NCBI RefSeq assembly: GCF_002865645.1
Contig: NW_020194708.1
Span: 248,001-312,000, forward strand
From: Hyaloscypha bicolor E
Lineage: Eukaryota; Ascomycota; Leotiomycetes; Helotiales; Hyaloscyphaceae
Length of the DNA stretch: 64,000 nt
Reading direction: 5' to 3'
Under the pieces are notes generated by a model. That model was not told where the DNA came from. It saw nothing but the letters and a program-made list of their open reading frames with translations, and did not search any database. The position numbers were made by a program, and so were the translations under genes. Positions 19,226-30,929 of the stretch are shown piece after piece (position 1 is the first letter of the stretch; every line of letters starts with the position of its first letter).

Positions 19226-22127
19226 ATGTTGATCTTGCTTTCTTTCACATTGGCTACGGTCGTATCAGCTGTAGTTCCTGGCCAGACAAGGTCAACGTTT
19301 GAAAATGCGTTCCTTATCCAGCTTGAATCTGCACCAGAATTGAAGGACTTGCCACGAGATGCGAGAAATCATGTGGCAACTTTTCAGAAACGTGCAACCT
19401 CAATAGACTATTTCATCCGACATGAGTTTCATAATTCAGACATATTCCTGGGCCTGTCGATTCAGATGAATGGAAATCAAACGCAGGGAGAGGTCTATCG
19501 ACTGCTCCATGGTATTGGAGGCGTTGTTGGAGTGTCGAGCGTATCAGCAGTCCGAATCCCCGCTCAACAAGCATCTTCCAAAGTCGACCCTATCTTTCAC
19601 ACTCATATCCGCCATCACTACCGTCTGTGGCTGACAGCAGCAAAGCGAAACTCGAATCTGCTCTTGAGATGGGCGGTGTGGATAAACTCCACCGACGTGG
19701 TATCAAAGGCAAAGGCATCAAGATAGGGATTATCGATACGGGCGCTGACTACCGACATCCTGATCTTGGGGCAGGCTTTGGACCAGGTCATAAAATTGCT
19801 GGAGGCCATTCTTTTGTCTACGACAATGGAACGCTTGGCGAAGGGCCTGATACATTTATATCTTGCTACGGAGGAGGTCATGGCACTCATGTAGCCAGTT
19901 TGTGGTTTTCTCCTTTTCTCAGAATTCGACTGATCTTTCAGGAATCATTGGAATGGACAGCGTTCCTAGCAGCTTTGATATTACTGGAGTTGCCCCTGAA
20001 GCATCTATCTACATGTACAGGGCCTTTGATTGTAATGGTCGCGCTGGAAGCGATACAATCGTGGCCGCTATGTCAAAAGCTCAGGAAGACGGCGTGGACA
20101 TTGTCAGCATGTCACTTGGAATCGGTCCAGCTTCTTTCAGTGGAGCGGTGGATCCTTTGGCTGCCATCACCAAAACTCTAACAAACGCCGTTATTGCTGT
20201 CATCGTCGCGCAGTCAAATGCTGCCAACGAGATTGGAAGGGCCAAGAATGATCTGTACACGGAAGAGTGGCCAAGTACGGAATCTACGGCGCTTGCTGTT
20301 GGTGCGATTTCAAACACATATTTTCCGGTTGTGTACCCAGCAGTTGATTTATCTGGCGCAACTCTGCGATACGCCAGTGTGTATCCTCTCGATTTCTCCA
20401 ATGGTGCAGATGTTCTGCTTATTAGCGATGGGTGCGATTCGGAATCGTGGAACGACGCCCTTCAAGTGATCACAAACATCAGCGAAACGATCATTGCTTT
20501 CCAAGTTTACGACAACTGCAAATCTTCTCAGAGAACTATGGAGCCGGCGGTGGATATTCACACTACAAATTAAAGTTCAGCAGCTCCAGCTTCAGTAGTA
20601 GCCAACAGCCAGGTGGTGGATTGATGGATTACTACTCGAGCTTTGGGCCGACATGGCATGACTACAACTTGAAGCCCCAGGTCTCTGCACCAGAAGGCCA
20701 TATTCTCTCAACCTGGCCTCTGGGTCCACTTGGTGGATATGCAATTCTCTCTGGAATATCCATGGCAACGCCTTATCTTGCCGCTTCATACGCACTCGTC
20801 AAGACTCAGTTTCCTAAAGCCAGCATAGCGGAAATCACTACTCGATTACAGATTAATGCCAAACCTCTTCCGTGGATCTGGAATAGCAACATGCTCTCGG
20901 CCACGTATCAACAAGGAGCTGGATTGGTGGATGTTTTCAACGCAATTTACTCAGACAGTACAATACAAAAGCGCGCGGCGTTGAAAACCGTCCATCTGCC
21001 AAAATGCGAGGAACACCAAAATCGCTACGTTCAGAAAATTACACCAAATCTCAATGGAACGCCCGACACTCTTCAAAAGTGCTTTATGTAATAGAAAAGA
21101 AGCAGATCTAACTTTGGCGAAATTTTTATAATAATAGAATATAATGCGGAATTATGAGAATTTTTGAAATGCGAGCGTTAAAATTGCGCCCGTCCTCGCT
21201 TATCGAGTTGGACGGATTTCAATGCCGCGCGCTTTTGTATCTCCGGGACAGTTGAAGATTTCTGACAACAGCAAAACAAGTTACGGGGCTGCGAGCATCA
21301 CTATCGAAAACAAATCAACAAAGTCAAAGACATATACACTCTCTCACATCGGTGCAGGCTACTCAGACTACTATCTTCAATATGCCGAGCCAAGTCAACA
21401 GCCCCTCTACGGAACCGCCACCTTCCCAACACCGACAGTAAAAATTAGAGCCGGGCAATCAACTAAAGTGTCTTTCTCTATCTCTCCACCCTCAGGCGTA
21501 AGACCATCTAGCCTTCCCGTTTTTGACGGGTTCATCACCGTCACGGACTCCGACCAGTCAGCCTTCTCGATCCCTTATGTGGGCCCACCCTACTCGTTGT
21601 TCAACACACCTTATATCTACACCTCACCCACAAGTTTCGGCGTCCAGTTGCCCAGCTTATATGGCTACAACGCTGATCAAAGTAACATTACATACGACAT
21701 AGGTCTCCTCGAAGTCGTCGTTTCCTACGGCTTCGGCGGCGCAGTCCCAACACTTCAATGGACGACGGAATTTTCTATCTCCATCCTGCCCGCCAACACC
21801 AATATAAAGCCTGATCACTATGGATTTAACCAGTCAATCCAGTATCCGTATATTCCTTCAGCCTTTGCACCGAATTCGACAGTGTTCAGGCATCCGAATT
21901 TTGGGACGCTGATTAATGACACGGGGTTGATGTGGCCAGAGAATAATGCCCCGTTTGACTCGGATACGAGTGTTAAGGGGGGTAATGGGGTGCGTTGGAA
22001 GGTGGGAAATGGGGATTATAGGTGGTTTGCTGCAGTATTGAGGTGGGGCGGGACGAGTGGGAGACAGGAGGATTATGATACTTGGTTGGGGCCTGTGATT
22101 AGATTCGTGAACGGGACCAGTGGGTAA
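19226..22127 (+). pseudogene. secreted subtilisin-like serine protease (S8), frame-broken
   Basis: Segments of one large extracellular subtilase lie in order but in different frames. First a signal peptide (MLILLSFTLATVVSAVV; an in-frame ATG also exists at 19163) and an I9-like propeptide up to about 19590. Then the catalytic Asp region IIDTGADYRHPD and His region GGGHGTHVA (to about 19895). After a likely intron ending CTTTCAG near 19940 comes IIGMDSV through a PA-like DGCDSESWNDAL segment. Then a frame change near 20520, SSFGPTW, and the catalytic Ser block LSGISMATPYLAA, ending at a stop at 21089-21091. Finally an Fn3-like C-terminal domain opens after 130 nt of AT-rich DNA (21222-22127). 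The two frame changes at 19590-19640 and 20510-20560, and the 21091-21222 gap, find no good introns. GISMATP replaces the usual GTSMATP. I judge it decayed; undetected introns could rescue part of it. Confidence 0.7.
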
Positions 22128-22798
22128 ATCCAATTAAGTGGTAAGTCTTAGGGAGTTGATCTCTACTTTTCCCAGATCAAAGGTGTTTGTTATCATTCGT
22201 TTGAAGATTTCTCGATGCTTAGAATTAGAGCATCACAAGTCGCTCAGAAATCTTTCCATTTCAACCCACTTCAAATCAGGAATTAACTGATACGTAACTT
22301 GGTTATACATGTGAGACAATCCAGGAACCTTGTATTCATTGGAGTCGAGAGAGGCGCTGGACGAAGCACCGTTGACTACGTATTCCATGAATACCGTGGT
22401 TCGCGGCCGTGCGGGCCTCCTGATTCAGGTGCATCTCGCTAAGAGAGATTGCAGAGGCGTTGTAGCCTGGACATGTAGGCATCTAAGGTGGATATTGCAG
22501 CTATGCCATTGACTGTGATCGTAGAGAGTGAGAAACCGGAGGATTGAGGTACTTCTGAGATTTTTTACAACTGGAGACACCAAAATATGAACGGCGTGCT
22601 CGGTGGGCTGTGCGGCTGTGCTTGAAGTGGCGGAAGCCACTCGGGCGCCTGTCTCCAACGAGGAAGCCTTGCTTCTTGCTTTTCTCGACTTAACAACGAA
22701 AGTCCCCGGAGGAAAATGCAGGGCTGATGAACTCCGCAAAACAAATCCTTTCAAGCTCTCGTTATCACAACACTGTAAATTGCTGATTATCAACCATC
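22128..22798. other. interval without a supported gene
   Basis: 671 nt between the subtilase relic and the next gene. Short frames on both strands show no motif. The 3' half is probably the promoter of the gene starting at 22799. Confidence 0.5.
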
Positions 22799-24915
22799 AT
22801 GTTACATTCGCCATTTCCTTTTCACTTGATAATTTCAGTATTCTCGACAGTTGGCGCGTTGGTTTTTGCTAGTCCAGCTATATTGACTCAATCAGCTTTG
22901 TTGATCCGTCCAAAATGGAACACCAAGGCAGCTGCGACCAGATATCAAGTTAGCTTCGCTTCCCTCACACGTACCAAGGTTGCTCCTCGAACAAATGCGC
23001 CAAGCCCAGTACCCACAACCTCACAGCAGACAATGAAAACAGCAACCTTTATCCTAAGCTCAAGTATAATCAGTACATTTGATTCACAAGTTTGTGGATT
23101 CTTTGAAATTTCTGTTCCGGGCACGAGTTGGCCCACGAATGTATATGGTGAGAAATAAATGCAGGCAGATCATTGTTAACATTTGCCAAACAGGGCTGAT
23201 CCTCTATGCTGTGGCTAGAAATTCTTCAGTGCCAGAGCACTTGGGTTCCTGATGCCAACAACTACCCATTCACTGCTGACGGTTACCCCCGAACCCCTGG
23301 TAACAGCTGTACGAGTCAGGGCTTCTATCTTTGTTGTGCGAGTGCCGCAACTTGCCCAGTGGTTTTCACTGGTTGTAAAGAGGTTACTGTATATTCGAGT
23401 ACGAGAACTGTATTGGCAACCGACAGCTGGGATTACGACTTTAATATCCTCTACACCACTACTGAAGTTGTTCCATGGACTTCTCTCGATACCTCATCTC
23501 CTGATCCGAACATACTGACCTGGTAACTGCAAACCAAATCAAGCTGAAGGCTTTTCAGTTTACTTTCGCTGACTATATGCAGCGAGGCTCCTGGTGGTGG
23601 TTGCATGACCTTCTATCTCCATTCAAGCATCACGGCATACCATTGTACACTTCTGCCTTCGAGTGGACCCACGCCAGGACTTGCATGGGGTGGTGGAACA
23701 ATATTCACGACGACCGGCAGCATTCTCAAAGACTTCAATGACCTCAAAAGCGAATACTCGGGGTCTACTATAGATCTCGATGGCGGGCCTACAGTGTATA
23801 GCTCGAAGCTCCCTCCATATGGGTACAGCAGCGATTTCAACGCCCACATGGCTTTGATGCTCTGGCCAAAGACTGTTGATGCTCCGGGGTGTGTTAATTC
23901 CTTGACTTCAGCCTGTCCCGAAGTCAATTCAGCCGCCGCATATTGCTGGTCTCATCCCTTTCTACCTGGACCTGTTGAATGTTTCCGTTCTGAAATGATC
24001 ACTAACTCTTGCTCCGACGTTTGCAGAGCAGCTGGCGATAGCAACTCCTACCGAAATCTCATCTTGGAACTTTGCAACACTGCACGCTTTAAGAAGTCCT
24101 GGCCTCCGTTACGTGCGTACTTGGTTCCGTGGAGTTGGCAGGTTGTCCCGGACTCAACCCGATCGTCAGAAATGATATGTCCTTCCACTACTGCGAAGCT
24201 CGGCTCCTTTGCTCTGATCAACATATTAGTAGGATGTTCAAGCTTGGTGCTTGGCCGACGGACCATCGTGCAAAAATTCACATTCGGCTTCCTTGGCAAG
24301 CTGGGGTCGCCACACTGGGTTTTCATGTCCATCCTGATTGTGACCCTAAATCTGATCGCCAACGTTGTCAACGCGCTTCTTCTACGCCGTGTACCGGGAT
24401 TCTCGAACGTCCCAATCACTTCCTTGATCATCTTCTGGGTTTCTCGGCCTCGTCTGGCTTGGTTGGCTACATGCTTGGCGAATTTCGAGAGAGAGAAGGG
24501 CATGTATTTCTCGGCTGCTGCTTCGGCTTTCCTGACAGAAATTATACTCCAAACAATTGGCGCTGCGTATATTGGTCAGGCTGTGTATTTTGGCTCCGTC
24601 AATGGTATGTACAAGATACGTTCTCAGACTCTTGACGAGACGTCATATAAAGGTGCTGCCAGATTGTTTTATGGGGGTGCTGTTTTATGGATGGCAAGTG
24701 TGGGTATATTTTATGTTTATGTCTTACTTGTTTTGGGGGTGGGAAATGTTTTAGTTTCGGCCTTGAAGAGAAGCTTGAAATGGCTCTTCGCAAAACTTGA
24801 GAGAGTACACAAGACTTTCATTTCAGCTACGAAAAGGGTCACTCTAGCCTTGAAGCGACGCCGGAAAGCTACCTCTCTTGTGCAAGAAGACGAGCAAGTA
24901 GAATCTAAGAACTGA
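22799..24915 (+). CDS. secreted/membrane protein with cysteine-rich ectodomain, unknown; likely truncated by a TGA
   Basis: 655-residue model: exons 22799-23140, 23230-23522 and 23583-24915. Intron 2 (23523-23582) is clear: GTAACT donor, GCAG acceptor, joining NILT-C-EAPGGGC. Intron 1 is less certain: donor GTATAT at 23141 with acceptor TTCAG at 23229 is the only pair I found that keeps frame, since the obvious GTGAG donor at 23148 leads to a stop. A signal peptide (MLHSPFPFHLIISVFSTVGALVFA) precedes a Cys-rich ectodomain (CTSQGFYLCCASAATCPVVFTGC). Then four or more membrane spans follow, for example WVFMSILIVTLNLIANVVNAL, SAAASAFLTEIILQTIGAAY and LWMASVGIFYVYVLLVLGVGN. The end is a basic tail. 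It resembles orphan multi-pass fungal proteins; no function can be named. Confidence 0.65.
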
Positions 24916-25321
24916 CTCGTGGAGATAGGGGGAACGACACTTGTTGAGCCCGATGGTGTTTCAAGAGCAGGTGATATGGATTGGATAGAGGCTTTGGAGA
25001 ACATGGGCCTTAAACCTGATATTCTAACCCTCATTTCTGGATCTTTTGCCTTCCTGTTTCTACCCTGGATAGGGCAGTGGCTTTTCTGGGCAGGATTTGT
25101 TAAGTTTTATGCGGATTGGTGAGTCCCTTTGTACATTGAAGTCAATTCATTCCTGTAAGTAAATTGACTTAACTGACCTGAGTGCTCAAGGTATTGCCCG
25201 CCCGCTATTTGGAAAATGACTGCGGTGTGGAGTTTCTTCTCTTCGTTGGGTATGTTCTCGCCATTTCCTTGGGTTCACTTCGTTGACAATTTAAGGCCTC
25301 TTCCTTGGGTCTTCTCAATAG
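24916..25321 (+). pseudogene. in-frame 3' continuation of the preceding gene beyond the TGA
   Basis: The reading frame stays open after the TGA at 24913-24915 and encodes another conserved-looking membrane segment (DILTLISGSFAFLFLPWIGQ, then WLFWAGFVKFYADW). Clean introns follow: 25119-25190 (GTGAGT..CAAG) and 25250-25295 (GTATGT..TAAG). They join ADW to YCPPAIWKMTAVWSFFSSLG and then LFLGSSQ with a stop at 25319-25321. All three exons keep phase with the upstream frame. The simplest reading is a recent nonsense mutation that removed the C-terminal ~100 residues; stop-codon readthrough is a less likely alternative. Confidence 0.65.
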
Positions 25322-25729
25322 TGTTTAATTATTTACAAATTGGGTTTCTTGGAGAAAATATCACTTCCCTGATTTTGTTCGGAACCATGGGTTGAATCTA
25401 AGATGAGTTATAACTAAAAGTAAGATTTTGACCTGTCAAAGCAAAGTTTTAGTTACGCCCGGTGGGCTCGTGTGGCAAAAAACTTCGCCTCCTCAATCAC
25501 CCTAACTACCCGCGTCGTCGACTCCCTTGATCTGACTGTTCTGACAGCAAACTAGGCTCTCGGGCCGAAGACGGAAACAAGAATGCGGACAATGGGGATG
25601 GTGAGGCAGACTTTGGTCTAGGATTTGGCAGGAACTTGAGGGGTGCATTCATGTAACCATTTTGGTGTGACAGTTGGAGGGTGTTGCCCTGGGAGTTGTC
25701 TCGGGAACAGAGAATGCCACTTGAGCCAA
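25322..25729. other. convergent interval
   Basis: 408 nt between the end of the membrane-protein relic and the stop of the alpha-galactosidase. Short frames only; probably 3' UTRs. Confidence 0.5.
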
Positions 25730-27418
25730 TCACAACTCCTCTTTCGCGTGAACCTTCCTCTTCCCTCCATGCCCGACACTCCTCAACCTAAACATCTCCA
25801 CCGAATGCCTCTTAACCTTGGCCGTCAGACTACCCCCTGCATTGATCTTGCCAACTTTCTTTCCCATCAGTCGCTCGTCCCTCTTTTTCAATCCCTCCTT
25901 GTAACTTATCTCTGTCGAATTGTACCAGTTCGCCTGCTTCCACAACTTCTCCACATCCTTCTCATCCGCATCCAAAATCTTCTGCGCAAGAGCATTATCC
26001 ATACGGTTCCCCCACAAATCAAAGACTTCCCATTCCTCGTTGATCTGGGGTGCCGACCCTTCCGGTCCATCATGTAGGAAGATTTCCTCGAGACTGGCAC
26101 TAATGCGGGCGTCTTCGCCAGCGGCATTTAGAAGGAGGACAACTTGGTCTCCTCCAGAAAGTCCTCCACTCCAGACTTGGATCTCTCCAACACCGTATTT
26201 ATCTTTTGCGACGTTCAACTCACGGCGGACGCGGTACACCGAGTGGCCGACTGGATCTTGTGAGATGGCTATCACTGCGGGGTTGTTGAGGATGGTGAGG
26301 GATGCCGCAGACAAAGATCGGAGGTCATTGCCCATGAGCAGGGGCGACTTGAGGGCTGCCCAGAGGGAGAAGTGGGCTTTGTACTATAAACCGAGTTTTT
26401 CAGAAGGAATCAAAGGCAAGTTTTGGGGGAAATACCTCTTCGTCGGTCATCCCTCCATTTCCTACTTCTAGCATATCCAGGTCGTTCCATCCGCCTGGCT
26501 GTCCGCGGTCAACGTATGGGGCTACTTTGTTGATGATGTTCAAGACGGAGCAGTGCGTGCCTGGTGCGATACAAAAAGGGCTTGATGCATCGATGCAAGA
26601 GCACAGATCGTCTGGGCGGGAAAAGGAGTCATAGATATCGCCTGACATTCTCCAGGAGTTGGCGATCGACATCCCCCACTTGGAAAAGTTAACAGACAGA
26701 CTCAGGCAATCTATAAAAAGCGGTTCAACGCACGGTATGGCTGTAATCCTCGCCCCAGTTGCAAAGACTGTACAGTATTGGTCGTCCAGTGGAATTTAAC
26801 GCGTCCCACATGACTTTGTACCTATCGAATGACAGTTTGGGAGTACCAAATCGCCCCATATGGTAGCAATTGTCATATTTCAGATAGTCAACACCCCAGC
26901 CCGCAAAGCTCTTCGCGTCATTTTCTTCCCAGTCCAGGGATCCAGCTGAATTATATATTAGTCAACATATCCTTGCTTTGAATGAGCTAGGGGACCTGCC
27001 ATATCTCGCACATGTCATCTCCCCGGCGCTAGAATACATGCCAAAAAGAAGTCCTTGTCGATGTAGCTCTTCAGCCACAGCAGACATCCCACTGGGAAAT
27101 TTCTCTAGATCCTCCTCGAGGAAGCCTTCTTCGTCTCGCCCACGAGACCAGCAGTCATCTAGCACAACGTAGTTATACCCGACATCTCGTAGACCTGAGT
27201 CGACGAGCTTCTTTGATGTGTCGAGGAGGAGGGATTCAGAGACGTCACAGCCCAGGGCGTTCCAGTTATTCTAGTGATATTAGATATGAAGATGGAAAAG
27301 TGGGAGAGCATGATCGACTTACCCATCCCATCTGAGGGGTTCTTGCTAAACCATTATTTACGCCCGCTGCATGACCGGTGAAAAGGGCAAGTGCAAATGC
27401 AAGGTGCAGAGCTGCCAT
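25730..27418 (-). CDS. alpha-galactosidase, glycoside hydrolase family 27, secreted
   Basis: 491-residue secreted enzyme releasing terminal alpha-1,6-galactose from melibiose, raffinose and galactomannan. Five exons: 27323-27418, 27000-27270, 26734-26945, 26436-26678 and 25730-26383; introns of 52-55 nt, frame closes exactly. A signal peptide ([19 protein letters not shown]) precedes the GH27 start [21 protein letters not shown]. The YLKYDNCYH motif contains the nucleophile Asp, and [12 protein letters not shown] the acid/base Asp. [22 protein letters not shown] and [11 protein letters not shown] complete the barrel. The C-terminal beta domain includes [21 protein letters not shown]. Intron 26946-26999 needs a GC donor to restore the family phrase [11 protein letters not shown]. 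The gene is divergent from a sugar permease, suggesting a shared role in alpha-galactoside uptake and use. Confidence 0.94.
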
Positions 27419-28584
27419 GGCGACAACGAGAAGCGAGGGGTTTGAGCTTGTGAACTTCGAGGATTTGAAAATTCAGCGGCTAGCAACGAGGAAAAGGATG
27501 GTGAGAGAAGTGGCTGCAGCTATGGGTGAGGGGAATAGAGTTGAAGTACTCTTGATTGTATGCTCGAGGCGATCGTCGATCACATTCGAGGTTGGAAGGC
27601 GTGCAGAAACAGCGAGAAAAATGGAGATGAGCAGAGCTTTGGTGGGGTCTCGCGTCTCGCAAGTCCACCCACCCCGCGTTTCTTAACCCCAAGAGGAGAT
27701 AGCAGCAGGTTCCCACTGAAGGGCAGCGGACTTGAGCATCTCTCATTGGACCTCAATCCCGACACTGGCAGCATCGCGGGAGGCACCGAAGAGTTGTGCC
27801 ACTTGGCATGCTTCGGTACAGTATAGAACTATCACAAAAGCCTTCCCAGATGCATCAGAGGCTGCTGCGTAGGTTCGGTCCACCAGGTCCTACGTGCCGA
27901 TGAATTGATGCATGCGGTCCCCACCCTTGTGGTGGAATTGACGATTTTTCATTCGTCGTCATAACCGCCTCTTGCTCGCGTCTTCTAGAAATGGCTGGGA
28001 GGAGAAGGTTCGTTCCGAGCGGCAATTGACGGGATTAAGTAAGGTTAGTGGCGGGTTTGAAGCGGAATTGAGCCCCTATTATTGGCTCCTCGCTTCACAC
28101 GGGCAGCGCCACTACTTTCATCGCAACTCACCCAAGCCTGAAATCCTGAAATCCTGAACATCCAAGTGCAATCTCTCGGATGCTTGCCATGCCGCCATGC
28201 CTCGATAGGAAAGCTCCCCAGATTCTGGGGCAATTCCCGGCGTTGAGGAAGCTTGTCATTCCACTCGAGCCGGCTCAACCCTGCCCCTGAATCCCCCGGA
28301 CTTTTTTATTTATTTTTTTAGCAAGGGAAGAGGCGGGGAAGTGAGGGCGAGAATGTGGCCGGTGCCACTTAGAGTTTGTGTCCCGCGCCTCCAGCCAAGC
28401 CAACTTCAACGTGAAGCTATATAGAGCAACGATGGACGACTGACTATATAACTATGCTGCTCGTCCCCCATTCCATGACTCTAACTCCCCATCGCAGCAT
28501 CATCATCTTGATACTGAGTCAAGATCTTTTCTCCACCGCCATTCTTCGAGCATCGGCTCTTCACTTCGCTTCAAAGCCTGCACA
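27419..28584. promoter_or_regulatory. bidirectional promoter, alpha-galactosidase / sugar permease
   Basis: 1166 nt between divergent start codons with no convincing ORF. TATA-like tatata elements lie at 28418 and 28443, at plausible distance upstream of the permease ATG. A palindromic CreA-type site is listed separately. Confidence 0.55.
28216..28230. promoter_or_regulatory. palindromic pair of CreA/Mig1-like sites
   Basis: CCCCAG-ATT-CTGGGG gives two inverted matches to the carbon-catabolite repressor consensus SYGGRG with a 3-bp spacer. It lies 355 nt upstream of the permease start and 798 nt from the alpha-galactosidase start. Paired CreA sites are known to be effective in repressible sugar-utilisation promoters. 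The site is seen in sequence; function is inferred. Confidence 0.5.
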
Positions 28585-30358
28585 ATGGAGGAGAAAAACT
28601 TCAACAACTTATCCAAGGAGGTGACTCCCAATCGCCTCGAACTCGAAGATGTCAATCTCGACCTCAAGATGCGCGGATCCAACCTCAACAATGCCGCCAG
28701 GGAGGGTGCTGAGCTTGAGCATCACCTCTCGCCTTGGCAGGCAATGAAGGCATACCCAATGGCAATCTTCTGGGCCGTTCTTGTATCCATGTGCGTCGTC
28801 ATGGAAGGCTACGACACAATTCTCATCGGCAACTTCTTCGCATACCCCTCCTTCGCCAAGAAGTATGGGACGTACTTCCCGAATGTTACCACGAATGATG
28901 GATACCAGTTGACTGCTGCGTGGCAAGCTGGTCTTGGAAACGCTTCTGGGGTTGGTGCCTTTTTCGGTGTTCTCCTGAATGGTTACTTGGTTGGCATCTT
29001 CGGACAGAAGCGTGTGCTCCTCGGCTCTCTCATCGTCCTGTCGGCATTTATATTTTTGACATTCTTCGCCCCGAACATCCAGGTTTTGACAGCAGGCGAA
29101 GTCCTTTGCGGTCTGCCTTGGGGTGTCTTCGCTACCATTGCTCCTGCCTATGCTTCGGAGGTCTTGCCGCTTTCTCTGAGGGTTTACCTGACTTCCTACA
29201 CAAATATGGTATGTCTGAGAACATTCTCCCGTCCAAGCCATGGTTCTAACAATCCCACAGTGTTTCATCATTGGTCAGCTCATCGCGGCTGGTGTTCTCG
29301 ATGGCTGCCTTAAGATCACAAGTCAGTGGGCCTACAGAATTCCATTCGGTAAGTTTCGCCTACATTTCTCTTTTTTATTCTCACAAGCTGACTTCATCCG
29401 AGCAATTCAATGGACATGGCCAGCGTTCCTCTTCCCCATCCTCCTCTTCGCTCCCGAGCCGCCATGGCATCTTGTCCGCAAAGGCCGCCTCGAAGAAGCG
29501 GAACATTCTCTGAAACGTCTCGTCCGCTCCTCCGCCGGCATCGACACCAAAGAGACTCTCGCCATAATCGTGCACACCAACAACCTCGAACAAGAGCTCT
29601 CAACCGGCACATCCTATATGGACTGCTTCAAAGGCCCCGAGCTCCGTCGCACAGAAATTGCCTGCGTTACCTTCGCTGGCCAGGTCCTTTCCGGCAGCAC
29701 CTTCGCCTACAACTCCACCTACTTCTTCCAGCAAGTCGGGCTCTCCTCAGACTTGACCTACAAGCTCAACACTGGTGGAACCGGAATGGCGCTCTTCGGA
29801 ACCCTTGTCGCTTGGTTCGCGCTCATGCCGTATCTCGGTCGACGAACGATCTACCTCTGGGGCATGTTCACCATGGCCACGATCCTCTTCGTGATCGGTA
29901 TCCTGAACGTCAAGACACAAGAGCATGGCATTGGCATGACGCAGGCAGTACTCACGCTTGGCTGGACATTCACTTTCCAACTTTCCGTCGGGCAACTAGG
30001 CTGGGCTCTTCCCGCTGAAATGGGCTCCACCCGCTTGAGACAAAAGACCGTCTGTCTGGCTCGAAACGCGTACTACGTCATCTCCGTCATCTCGGGAGTC
30101 CTTGAACCGTACTTTATGAACCCGACAGAGTGGAATTTGAAGGGTTATACGGGGTTCATCTGGGGCGCGACTGCATTCTTGACCTTCGTGTGGGCATACT
30201 TCCGCTTGCCGGAGACGAGAGGACGCACATTTGGGGAGCTGGATATTCTGTTTGCCAAGAGGGTGCCAGCTAGGAAGTTTGCGGACTACGATGTTAGTGG
30301 TATTGAGGGTGCAGATGTCAGTGAGGTTGCGAGGAAAGTATCGGAGGCTGGGTTCTAA
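28585..30358 (+). CDS. MFS sugar transporter, alpha-glucoside/maltose permease type
   Basis: 555-residue plasma-membrane sugar:proton symporter of the major facilitator sugar-porter family. Exons 28585-29208, 29261-29348 and 29403-30358; introns of 52 and 54 nt, in phase. The cytosolic N-terminus is followed by the first span with the family phrase VVMEGYDTILIGNFFAYPSF, typical of MAL31-like alpha-glucoside permeases. GIFGQKRVLLGS and PYLGRRTIYLWG are the loop 2-3 and loop 8-9 RxGRR-type motifs, LPWGVFATIAPAYASEVLPLSLR is the PESPR-region equivalent, and RLPETRGRTFGELD is the sugar-porter end motif. Twelve spans are expected. Its placement head-to-head with the alpha-galactosidase suggests the substrate may be melibiose, raffinose or another alpha-galactoside; that is inference. 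Confidence 0.92.
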
Positions 30359-30929
30359 CTTTTGGGCGAGTGACGCGAAGATGATGCGCCAAGGAGCTGA
30401 ACACTTCAAGTTTTCATTGTTTACGCAAGGAAAATCCATGAAAGAATTAAACTATTTCAGTATTTTACATATCCGACTTCGGCTCTTCAGTTCACTTCAT
30501 GAATCCGAAAAGTTGCGGGTTCAAGGTTGTCAAGTGTTATCATCCCTGTAAGTGAGACTGCCTCGGAAAGCGGGATCAGGGGGCCAGCTTCGCTTAGCTT
30601 CCACTCTATTCTTCGGCGTCCATTCTTTACGGCAACATGGATTCTTCCTTTACTTCTGTGAGTCTACTTAGAGGAAGCTGAGCAGGAGAGGAGTGACATG
30701 GACACGGGCATATGGCGCTGCGTAAGGGTTACGAAAGGCGATGGTGCCAACAGAAAGTCACAAACTAAGCACACTTGTCTCCGAATTCGTCCCTTCCTCC
30801 TAGCTTCCAGCTCAGCCCTCTCACTCGCAACCGCAGGGACAACCGTACGCATACTCCCCTCCAGCTCAGCCGCTCTCCTCCGCCTCTGCACGTCCATTTT
30901 CTCGTCGCCATTCAACTACCCTTCCATCG
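30359..30929. other. gene-free 3' interval up to the transposon nest
   Basis: 571 nt. A minus-strand frame of 83 codons (30664-30915), rich in Arg/Glu, has no recognisable motif. The last eight bases (30922-30929) are the left target-site copy of the MITE. Confidence 0.5.

Noticed and set aside
30664..30915. 83-codon Arg/Glu-rich minus-strand frame next to the MITE
   Set aside because: Too short and without motif; could be a remnant of a gene cut by the insertions but nothing supports it.
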